Origin: Scybalousia_A sp963588535
GTDB lineage: Bacteria > Bacteroidota > Bacteroidia > Bacteroidales > P3
Assembly (NCBI GenBank): GCA_963588535.1
Contig: CAVAII010000178.1
Coordinates: forward strand, 1-9,883
DNA: 9,883 nt
Direction: 5' to 3'
This document shows, piece after piece, positions 1 to 5,406 of the stretch. The notes beneath the pieces are model-generated. The model did not search any database, was not told the origin of the DNA, and saw nothing but the letters and a program-made list of their open reading frames with translations. Made by a program: the position numbers and the translations under genes. Within the stretch, counting starts at the first letter, position 1; the number at the start of each line of letters is the position of its first letter.

Positions 1-583
1 ACCATTCCCACTCTCTGTCTTTCAGATTTAGTTTTTTAGAATTAAGGGGGCTTGTTTCGTATTGATTGAGCCAAATAGATTTTGCTTTCTGTGGTAGTTT
101 GGGAATAAGTGTATCTCTAATATAATCTTCTATTGTTTTCCAATCAATTTCGTTATTTTTTGTTACAGGAAGTTTTACTTCTGTGTTTTGAATAGCCGTT
201 GTTTTGTATTTTCTACCGAAAGAATATCTAAATCGTTCTAAATCTAATATTGTTACAAGGAATATGGCATTAGTCAGATTTAAATGTTCGTTATAACATG
301 CAGTTATTGTAGTAGAACCAATAAAATCGTCTGGTTGATAGAGTGAATATCCGACAGAACCTTGACCATCTCCAATAAGAACGATACAATTTCCATTGGT
401 TGTTAGTTTACTATTAGATTTAACAAAATCCATTATGCCATTATCATTCTTTTTTGCACCTATATATGCAATGCCATTTCCAGGTTCAAGTAATTCTGTA
501 GCGTTGTTACACTTACCAGATTTGCAATTTTGAGAGGGAAATATTTTTTTTAGTTTAACCCATTTCCAATTATTAGTATTCAT
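1..583 (-). CDS. Restriction-modification specificity (S) subunit, N-terminal part, truncated by the window edge
   Basis: This is the DNA-recognition subunit that would guide the neighbouring nuclease-methyltransferase to its target. The frame is open from ATG at 583 to the left edge (194 codons seen). I read a first target-recognition domain of about 170 residues with features of the type I/BcgI-type Methylase_S family: an initial WKWVKL, then AYIGAKKNDNG, then NCIVLIGDGQGSVG, then NAIFLVTI, then RYSFGRKYK, then LPVTKNNEIDW. After a conserved-region-like stretch, a second block begins with LKDREWEW, which is how a second recognition domain usually starts. Full-length two-domain relatives have about 350-450 residues, so about half is missing. 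The ATG lies 11 bp inside the 3' end of the methyltransferase gene in another frame, implying translational coupling in one operon. The recognition sequence cannot be deduced. Confidence 0.88.
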   Translation of the reverse strand, partial: MNTNNWKWVKLKKIFPSQNCKSGKCNNATELLEPGNGIAYIGAKKNDNGIMDFVKSNSKLTTNGNCIVLIGDGQGSVGYSLYQPDDFIGSTTITACYNEHLNLTNAIFLVTILDLERFRYSFGRKYKTTAIQNTEVKLPVTKNNEIDWKTIEDYIRDTLIPKLPQKAKSIWLNQYETSPLNSKKLNLKDREWEW

Positions 584-2330
584 AAGATTTAAAGTATTCG
601 TTTTTTACTAAAAAAGAAGCATAGTCGCACATTGTTTTAATAAAATTATCATCTGTTAATGTGGAATAGTCAGTTTTCATATATGTTTCTGCACACCATT
701 CGTCTTTGGCTGTTACATGTTTTGTTACACTTATACCTGCTTTTGTAGTTCTGTGTGAATATAAGTCAAGCCACTCTTTTTCTATATTGTTCCAGCCATG
801 AATATCTACTCTGCCAATTCCCTTACGTTTCTCAAATCCATCGTTTTTAAAATAACCAAAGAATGTTTCAAAATCTTTCGGGTGAGGTTCTCCTAATTTA
901 AAAACCATACAACATACAACGGCACTTGCACCAGGGTAAAACATTTCAGTAGGAAATGAAAAAACAGCATCGAGTGTATTATTTTCTAAAAGTTGTTCTT
1001 TTAAACTAACTAAAGTCTTATTTCTAGAGGTAGTTATTGCACAAGACATCGGTAATAATGTGAGTAGTTTTCCCTTCTTTACTATGTCAGCAATATATTT
1101 TACAAAATACATTCCTTTTGATGGGTCGGTCGTACTACTTTTATTCCAGCTCTTAGCAAAGTCTTTTGATACTTGGTTTTTCGAAGCATTATATGGAGGG
1201 TTCATTAAAACAAGATTAATATCAGCCTCTTTTATTTTGTATTCTAAATCGAAACAAGAACCTTGGATTATATTAGAATTGCCATCACCATGAATTAACA
1301 TATTGGTTGTAGCTAATCCAAAAACATTTTCATTAAATTCAATTCCATGTATTTGATTCTTTTTAATCTTATTTCTTTCATTGTCTGTTTGACAATCATT
1401 TAAGGCCATTGACATGGCTTGTATAAGAAAAGTTCCAGAACCACAAGTAGGATCTAATATTCTTGTATTTCTATTTACTCCACCAACTTTGCACATAAAA
1501 TGAGCAATATGGTTAGGAGTAAAAGCTTGGTTTTTGTCTTCCCTATATACATACTTATTAAATGTTGTAAAGAAATAACTTAAGATATCTTGTCCTTCTG
1601 AGCTGTATTCATCAATATAAGGAAGTATATTATTATTAATGTAAATAAGGAGTTGTTGAAATTCTTTATCACCAAGTTTGGAAATATTCTGATTTTGAAG
1701 AATCTTACCATCTAATAATGTTAGTTTTGTGGCTCTTTCAATATCACCCTGTAACAAATTTCCTAATTTATCTCTTATACCTGTTATTATCTGACTCGTT
1801 GGAAGATTCTTGTATATTAGTCCAGATTTTAATGCTAATAAACACGTACCTACAAATTGACTTCTAAGATGTTCTTTAATGCCGTTATTATGTAGTATTT
1901 TGTTTAATTCTGCTGTATTCTTTAATACGGTATTCTTATCATTGAGATTCCTTTGTTGAAAATACGATACGTATTCGTCAAAAGATTTCAATTTTGTATC
2001 ATCTAATTCCTTCTCTGTATCGTTAGTAATTTTCCAAACTTTTATTTTGTCTCTTGCATCGGTATCGGCGAGGATAGCAATTATTTTTCTTGTGTTGGAT
2101 AGTTTCTGTTCTAAATGAACGTAACTGAATAATTGTTCCTTATCTTTATCGGAGAATTGTTTCTTTGTTTCTACAAGAACGGCAACATCGTCGTTACAAA
2201 ATCTAATATCAAGACGAATATGTCCTTTTATTTTTTTTGTTATCTCTTGTTGATAACTAAATTCTCCATTTTCAATATTGGATGTTAAATACTTTTGTCC
2301 AATAATGTCAATAATTTTTAATCTGTCCAT
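573..2330 (-). CDS. BcgI-like restriction-modification A subunit: PD-(D/E)XK nuclease fused to N6-adenine methyltransferase
   Basis: The protein (585 residues) probably both methylates adenine and cleaves DNA in complex with the S subunit. Residues about 30-100 look like the nuclease domain at the N-terminus of HsdR and BcgI-type A subunits: RLDIRF with D41, a short hairpin, then VAVLVETKK with E54 and K56, the D...ExK signature. A helical linker follows. The gamma-class N6-adenine methyltransferase core starts with a motif X-like AFTP (269-272), then motif I DPTCGSGTF (293-301) that binds S-adenosylmethionine, and catalytic motif IV NPPY (377-380). An ordinary HsdM lacks the N-terminal nuclease. 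No separate HsdR gene is visible, which supports a type IIG/IIB (BcgI-like) arrangement rather than classical type I, although a gene beyond the left edge cannot be excluded. By eye it is more AT-rich than the AAA+ and WYL genes, which could fit horizontal acquisition. The start at 2330 is preceded by an A/T-rich leader without a strong Shine-Dalgarno sequence. Confidence 0.87.
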   Translation of the reverse strand: MDRLKIIDIIGQKYLTSNIENGEFSYQQEITKKIKGHIRLDIRFCNDDVAVLVETKKQFSDKDKEQLFSYVHLEQKLSNTRKIIAILADTDARDKIKVWKITNDTEKELDDTKLKSFDEYVSYFQQRNLNDKNTVLKNTAELNKILHNNGIKEHLRSQFVGTCLLALKSGLIYKNLPTSQIITGIRDKLGNLLQGDIERATKLTLLDGKILQNQNISKLGDKEFQQLLIYINNNILPYIDEYSSEGQDILSYFFTTFNKYVYREDKNQAFTPNHIAHFMCKVGGVNRNTRILDPTCGSGTFLIQAMSMALNDCQTDNERNKIKKNQIHGIEFNENVFGLATTNMLIHGDGNSNIIQGSCFDLEYKIKEADINLVLMNPPYNASKNQVSKDFAKSWNKSSTTDPSKGMYFVKYIADIVKKGKLLTLLPMSCAITTSRNKTLVSLKEQLLENNTLDAVFSFPTEMFYPGASAVVCCMVFKLGEPHPKDFETFFGYFKNDGFEKRKGIGRVDIHGWNNIEKEWLDLYSHRTTKAGISVTKHVTAKDEWCAETYMKTDYSTLTDDNFIKTMCDYASFLVKNEYFKSYEY

Positions 2331-2400
2331 TTTGGCATAACTTCAATTAAGTGTGCGTTATGCCATTTTCTAATTCATTTGCAAAGACATCAAAAAGAAA

Positions 2401-2526
2401 CGTGGTATTATTCGTTCAAATTGAGGTCTTCGCATACCTTAGAAAAATACAAATAATAACCACGTAGAACGAGATTACTATTGTTCGTGTTTTCTAAGTT
2501 TTGAAAGTTGCGAAGTTTCAATTTGA
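2401..2526 (-). promoter_or_regulatory. Structured 5' leader of the restriction-modification operon with two competing inverted repeats
   Basis: Reading on the plus strand, three blocks pair across this region: TCAAATTGA (2416-2424) with TCAATTTGA (2518-2526), CTTCG (2428-2432) with CGAAG (2511-2515), and CTTAGAAAA (2438-2446) with TTTTCTAAG (2490-2498). A separate pair, CGTGGTATTATT (2401-2412) with AATAATAACCACG (2452-2464), has one extra base in the second arm and cannot form together with the first set without a pseudoknot. The segment lies between the predicted transcription start near 2604 and the ATG at 2330, so the RNA would carry these foldings. They could form an attenuator, a protein-binding RNA element or a separate small RNA. 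Function is inferred; the pairing is seen. Confidence 0.5.
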
Positions 2527-2589
2527 TTCAGAACAAATAGCAAACGCTACTAATAAAACAAATTAGTCTTTATTTCTCTAATAAAAACA

Positions 2590-2605
2590 TCAAACCTATG
2601 TTTGA
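2590..2605. promoter_or_regulatory. 16-bp perfect palindrome at the predicted transcription start (candidate operator)
   Basis: TCAAAC-CTAT-GTTTGA is an inverted repeat with 6-bp perfect arms and a 4-bp spacer. It lies just downstream of the -7 box of the predicted operon promoter, about where transcription would start. That is a typical place for a repressor operator. No controller-protein gene was recognised beside the operon, so the regulator is unknown. The WYL protein upstream is one candidate by proximity only. Confidence 0.4.
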
Positions 2606-2610
2606 CGTTG

Positions 2611-2641
2611 CAAAGATAGTAAATTTATATTCATCTACAAT
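2611..2641 (-). promoter_or_regulatory. Bacteroides-type promoter for the restriction-modification operon
   Basis: On the minus strand, ATTG (2641-2638) is followed by 19 bases and then TATCTTTG (2618-2611). This fits the Bacteroidetes consensus of TTTG near -33 and TAnnTTTG near -7, with one mismatch in the upstream box. Transcription would start near 2604 and give a leader of about 270 nt before the ATG at 2330. Confidence 0.6.
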
Positions 2642-2805
2642 AAAATAAGATAGTAAAAAAGTAAAATCTTTTTTAAAATGAATTTACTAGCGAAATCTTG
2701 TGATTATTGAGAAATCATACATTTTAGATGTGGAATTTTATTGGTAATTCATGAACGAAAGAGTTCTTAATTCTTAGTTACATCATTTTTTTAACATTTC
2801 AAAAA

Positions 2806-2822
2806 TGTTCTATTTTCCTTAT
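2806..2822 (+). repeat. 17-bp direct repeat, copy 1 (left bracket of the first element)
   Basis: TGTTCTATTTTCCTTAT differs by one base from the three identical copies at 3026, 7793 and 8017. All four copies have the same orientation and all lie outside genes. Copies 1 and 2 bracket the palindromic array at about 2930-3001, with 220 bp between their starts. Confidence 0.75.
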
Positions 2823-2929
2823 TAGTGATTTTTTGAAAAGCAAAGATATTATTCCAAAGTAGTCATTTTTGCCTTTGTAACCATCTGATTACTAATACCG
2901 AAAATAAAACGTGGTTTTATCAAAATAAT

Positions 2930-3001
2930 TGGTCGTTTTATTTGGATAAATGGTCGAAATATTTTGATGATTCGACCATTTATTTTAGCGAAATCACGAC
3001 C
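2930..3001. repeat. Palindromic array with 21-bp spacing, TGGTCG core
   Basis: TGGTCG occurs at 2930 and again at 2951, exactly 21 bp apart. After a turn the complement CGACCA follows (2973-2978), and CGACC again at 2997-3001. The inner pair is a perfect 13-bp inverted repeat, ATAAATGGTCGAA (2946-2958) and TTCGACCATTTAT (2971-2983), with a 12-nt loop. A weaker related half-site (GTGGTTTTAT) precedes it at 2911-2920. It could form a strong hairpin or bind a dimeric protein at several sites. Confidence 0.65.
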
Positions 3002-3025
3002 CCTTAAAATCCTCTCTCTCAAAAA

Positions 3026-3042
3026 TGTTCTATTTTCCCTAT
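3026..3042 (+). repeat. 17-bp direct repeat, copy 2 (right bracket of the first element)
   Basis: TGTTCTATTTTCCCTAT, identical to the copies at 7793 and 8017. It begins 25 bp after the end of the TGGTCG array. In the second element the equivalent distance is 22 bp. Confidence 0.8.
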
Positions 3043-3104
3043 CGCCCTTTTTGTTTTTTCACTTTAATGTTCTCTAAAACCAACTAATCTGGATATATCA
3101 AGTT

Positions 3105-3150
3105 TCTCTAATAAGACTGCGTAAAGGGATTTTGGCTAATTTATTAGAGA
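3105..3150. repeat. Inverted repeat, 10-bp arms
   Basis: TCTCTAATAA (3105-3114) and TTATTAGAGA (3141-3150) are perfect complements around a 26-nt loop. The left arm with its flank, TTTCTCTAATAA, also occurs at 2573-2584 within the transcribed leader of the restriction-modification operon. The AT-rich arms make a weak hairpin, and I cannot assign a function. Confidence 0.4.
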
Positions 3151-3271
3151 TTATATTAAAACCTCTATAATAAACTATCTTTCTTTAATTTATAAGGATT
3201 TTACCATTAATTTTGTCCATTAACCCTAGATTTCAAAGAAATATTCTGTTTCATTTGCGTTATGTTTTTTA

Positions 3272-3455
3272 GTTTTCTAAATTCTTTTTTTTCTTTATCT
3301 CGGTGACATTTTTTTAATTCTTCTCACTCTCCATCTCTTTTATCTTGAATTTCTTCCATTTTCGTTTTCTAAATTCTTTTTTTTCTTTATCTCGGTGACA
3401 TTTTTTTAATTTTCCTTACTCTCTATCTCTTTTATCTTGAATTTCTTCCATTTTC
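3272..3455. repeat. 92-bp tandem duplication (two copies)
   Basis: Copies at 3272-3363 and 3364-3455 are adjacent and of equal length. Aligned by eye they differ at about four bases, all within a 22-bp stretch near the middle. Both start GTTTTCTAAATTC and contain CTCGGTGACA and TTTTATCTTGAATTTCTTCC. The plus strand is strongly pyrimidine-rich. The near identity suggests a recent duplication. No open frame spans it. Confidence 0.9.
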
Positions 3456-3481
3456 GTTTTCGGAGTTGTTATATCCCATCG
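3441..3481 (+). repeat. 41-bp dispersed repeat, copy 1
   Basis: This begins ATTTCTTCCATT and ends GTTATATCCCATCG. It aligns without gaps to 3899-3939 (30 or more of 41 bases the same, with the ends best conserved). Its left part belongs to the second copy of the 92-bp duplication. Two such copies 458 bp apart suggest a short interspersed element or remnants of one. Confidence 0.6.
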
Positions 3482-3676
3482 CCCCATTGGTTCTAAGTGT
3501 AAATCGTTTTGCGTGATTTGGTTTTTTATTCTTTTCTTTTCTGTATCTCTTGTAAAAAGAATTTGAGAAAAAGAGAGGAAAAACAATCTTTTGTAACCTT
3601 AAAAAGCAAAGGTATAAAGGGAATTTGGTAAGTAATGAATTAGGGGAAAAGAATAATTGCAGGGTCTTAATTGATA

Positions 3677-3685
3677 CCCCCCCCC
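3677..3685. repeat. Homopolymer of nine Cs
   Basis: Nine consecutive Cs stand out in very AT-rich surroundings. On the minus strand it is a G9 run, about 75-85 nt downstream of the start predicted for the promoter at 3769-3800. Such tracts can change length by slippage, but no gene is positioned to be switched by it here. Confidence 0.7.
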
Positions 3686-3768
3686 ACGCTGATATATAAG
3701 TGGTTAGCGTTGTTAGATGTATAAAAGATAGTCTTATTTCTCATTTTCTTCTTAAAATATTGTTGGTG

Positions 3769-3800
3769 CAAAGTTAGATTATTTTCTTGATACCACCAAA
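3769..3800 (-). promoter_or_regulatory. Strong consensus promoter with no gene downstream
   Basis: On the minus strand TTTG (3800-3797) is followed by exactly 20 bases and then TAACTTTG (3776-3769), a full match to the Bacteroidetes consensus. Transcription would begin near 3762 and run left into 1.4 kb without a recognisable gene. The upstream box overlaps the edge of the palindromic array at 3799. Either an unannotated RNA starts here or the match is fortuitous in AT-rich DNA. Confidence 0.45.
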
Positions 3801-3901
3801 TAAAATCAAAGAATATTTTGATAAAATCTGATTTCGTTAGAATAATATTTGATTTTATTCGAATAATATTTGATATTATTTTGATGATATTTGATTTTAT
3901 T
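3799..3901. repeat. Palindromic array with 21-bp spacing, AATAAAATC/GATTTTATT core
   Basis: Five 19-bp slots start at 3799, 3820, 3841, 3862 and 3883, separated by 2-bp linkers. The first slot keeps the left half-site AATAAAATC. The second has both halves (GATAAAATC, a T, then GATTTCGTT). The last three keep the right half-site GATTTTATT or GATATTATT. The orientation therefore flips at the centre while the 21-bp spacing holds. The same core and spacing recur at 7914-7995. An 80-codon open frame on the minus strand (3667-3909) is a by-product of this repeat. Confidence 0.75.
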
Positions 3902-3939
3902 TCTTCCATTATTATTGTTGGGGTCGTTATATCCCGTCG
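3899..3939 (+). repeat. 41-bp dispersed repeat, copy 2
   Basis: This is the partner of 3441-3481. It shares ATTTCTTCCATT at the start and GTTATATCCCGTCG at the end, with a diverged middle of the same length. It directly abuts the palindromic array at 3799-3901. Confidence 0.6.
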
Positions 3940-4022
3940 ATTTAAAGATTAATTAATATCTTTGTTTATTTTACAATGCAAAAATATAATGGAAGATGTG
4001 CTAAAAAATAGTACAACTTAAC

Positions 4023-4051
4023 GGCAAAATACTAAAAAGTAACGTTTTGCC
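4023..4051 (-). terminator. Possible terminator hairpin after the WYL gene
   Basis: GGCAAAA and TTTTGCC form a 7-bp stem (4023-4029 with 4045-4051) that begins two bases past the stop codon of the WYL gene. A TAC/GTA pairing can extend it after a bulge. The following T-rich stretch is more than 10 nt away, so it is a weak intrinsic terminator at best. Confidence 0.4.
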
Positions 4052-4053
4052 TA

Positions 4054-5013
4054 TTATTTTTTGTAGTAGTTTATTATCTTTTGGGCGATGTCGCTGATTT
4101 TGTCTCGGAGTTCTTGTGGCTCGAGGATCTCGATATTGCTGCCTTGATGAAGGATTAGTTGAAGGAAATCATACGTAGGTTTGACATCGTAAGCAAAAGT
4201 CGTAGAGTTGTCGTCTGTGCTTATCTCCTTTTGCGATTCGTGTAGAGGTAAGGTGCGGAGATAGTCAGGGGTCTGGTTGTAAGCCTTTATCACAACGTGT
4301 TGAATAGGATCGTTAGAGGTGATAATCCCGGCACAACCCTTGAAATACTTCTTAATGTTGAAATTCTTCTTTGGTGTAAAGGTCTCGTCCAAGATAGTGG
4401 CTTGTAGGATACGGTCTAAGCCGTAGGTAAGGATTTCTTTGTGTGGGACGTAGCCTTCTTCTCCCTTGTGTTCACGGTTAAGAGTCTCGAAGTAAGGACT
4501 ATTGGCGATTATATACCAACGTCTGTTGACAACTTTAAGGCAATAAGGCTCGATACGGAAAGTGTCGGCGTAACGTCTGCTAAAACCTTGATGAGTTATC
4601 TCCATAACATGATTGCCACGCATTGCTTGCATAAAGATCGTAAGCCAGGTGTGACCAGACGGAATATTCTCAAACTCTATACGGTCTTTGAGTTTGCCAT
4701 CGGCTTGTATTTGGTTAAGGGTTGCGTACGAGTCTATAAGCCAACTGCGAAAGCCGTCTCCCTCTACTTCCTGAGGGTTGAGGATATGATATTTATAGCC
4801 TTTTACCTCAGGGTCTATCTCTATAATAATATTGAATATATCTAAGATGGCTTCGCGGTGGTTGTGGAATGTACGCAAAGGGAGTTTGTCGCCTTCTCCA
4901 TAACTTAGACCGCTTTCTTCCCATTTCTTACTTATCTCTTTGTATGAAAGATGTTTGTAATGACGGAGTGTGTCAATAAGCCACACATATCGTCCGAATT
5001 TGTTTGCTGGCAT
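4054..5013 (-). CDS. WYL-domain transcriptional regulator
   Basis: This is a predicted cytoplasmic DNA-binding regulator of 319 residues. The N-terminal part (about 5-65) fits a winged-helix domain: a helix with VWLIDTLRHYKHLSYKEISKKW, then RTFHNHREAI as the likely recognition region. The WYL domain (about 120-205) contains MEITHQGF, IEPYCLKVVNRRWYIIA (with RWYIIA at 165-170 in place of the classical W-Y-L triad) and YGLDRIL (197-203). The C-terminal region (about 235-315) matches the extension usual in this family. WYL domains are thought to sense nucleic acids or nucleotides, and such regulators often control phage-defence genes. This gene follows the AAA+ gene in the same direction after 393 bp, with a palindromic repeat array between. 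No consensus promoter is clear directly upstream. The start at 5013 gives the expected MPANKFGRYVWL opening. Confidence 0.9.
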   Translation of the reverse strand: MPANKFGRYVWLIDTLRHYKHLSYKEISKKWEESGLSYGEGDKLPLRTFHNHREAILDIFNIIIEIDPEVKGYKYHILNPQEVEGDGFRSWLIDSYATLNQIQADGKLKDRIEFENIPSGHTWLTIFMQAMRGNHVMEITHQGFSRRYADTFRIEPYCLKVVNRRWYIIANSPYFETLNREHKGEEGYVPHKEILTYGLDRILQATILDETFTPKKNFNIKKYFKGCAGIITSNDPIQHVVIKAYNQTPDYLRTLPLHESQKEISTDDNSTTFAYDVKPTYDFLQLILHQGSNIEILEPQELRDKISDIAQKIINYYKK

Positions 5014-5169
5014 AATTGAAATAATATTAATAAAACATACAATTAACTTAACTATTGTAGAGTAGAAACGGCAGATTCTTATTCTTTATTATATAGAAGG
5101 GGGAATTTTCTTAATCTTGACGGCATATTCTTGTACCTTTCTGACGTTGTCTTTTACCTTTTTGTTTTT

Positions 5170-5380
5170 ATCTCACAACCTTGCCGATTTTAACACGGAA
5201 CCTTCTCGTTTTTAACACGGAACCTTTCCAGTTAAAACACGGCGTCTTTTTACCCAAAACACGCCGTGTTTTACCTCAAAAGATGCCGTGTTTTTACCCA
5301 AAAGACGCCGTGTTTTAATAGTAGGGGTTCCGTGTTGAAAACGGCGAGGTTCCGTGTTGAAACTGGGAAGGTTCTGTGTT
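5170..5380. repeat. Palindromic array of ten units with 22-bp spacing, AACACGG/CCGTGTT core
   Basis: Left half-sites AACACGG start at 5192, 5214 and 5236. The fourth slot at 5256-5272 is the palindrome AAAACACGCCGTGTTTT. The right half-site CCGTGTT follows in slots ending at 5292, 5314, 5336, 5358 and 5380 (the last as CTGTGTT). Every step is exactly 22 bp. A degenerate slot at 5170-5180 completes ten. The outer left units (AACACGGAACC) are the complement of the outer right units (GGTTCCGTGTT), so 5192-5224 pairs with 5326-5358 at all but about four of 33 positions and the whole array is one interrupted palindrome centred near 5275. It is more GC-rich than its surroundings and starts 27 bp beyond the stop codon of the AAA+ gene. 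It may act as an RNA hairpin or terminator, a multi-site operator, or a repeat element. Confidence 0.85.
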
Positions 5381-5406
5381 GAAATTGGGAAGATAAAGGA
5401 TTATTC

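Larger units (their letters stand above)
2331..4053. other. 1.7-kb non-coding region between the WYL gene and the restriction-modification operon
   Basis: No convincing gene is visible in this stretch. Open frames are short and are made by AT-rich repeats. It holds the operon promoter and structured leader (2401-2641), two 17-bp direct repeats around a palindromic array (2806-3042), a 10-bp inverted repeat (3105-3150), a 92-bp tandem duplication (3272-3455), a pair of 41-bp dispersed repeats, a run of nine Cs (3677-3685), a promoter without a gene (3769-3800) and a second palindromic array (3799-3901). The remaining sequence is low-complexity and AT-rich, often pyrimidine-rich on the plus strand, and I see nothing else in it. 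Confidence 0.75.

Noticed and set aside
2401..2526. Retron non-coding RNA
   Set aside because: The region has complementary arms, but no reverse transcriptase gene is in the window.
2841..2848. TATCTTTG box on the minus strand as a promoter
   Set aside because: There is no TTTG-like box at 19-21 bp upstream. Such boxes are expected by chance in AT-rich DNA. The same applies to TATTTTTG at 3986-3979.
3667..3909. An 80-codon open frame on the minus strand
   Set aside because: Its Ile/Lys/Asn-rich sequence is a translation of the 21-bp repeats, it contains a strong promoter match inside, and it resembles no protein domain.
4441..4845. A 134-codon open frame on the plus strand
   Set aside because: It lies opposite the well-supported WYL gene and shows no domain-like features.
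5170..5380. CRISPR array
   Set aside because: The 22-bp units have no constant repeat plus variable spacer of 30 bp or more, they reverse orientation in the centre, and no cas gene is present.
5170..5380. Iteron-type replication origin
   Set aside because: Spacing of 22 bp is typical of iterons, but there is no Rep gene, and iterons normally keep one orientation.
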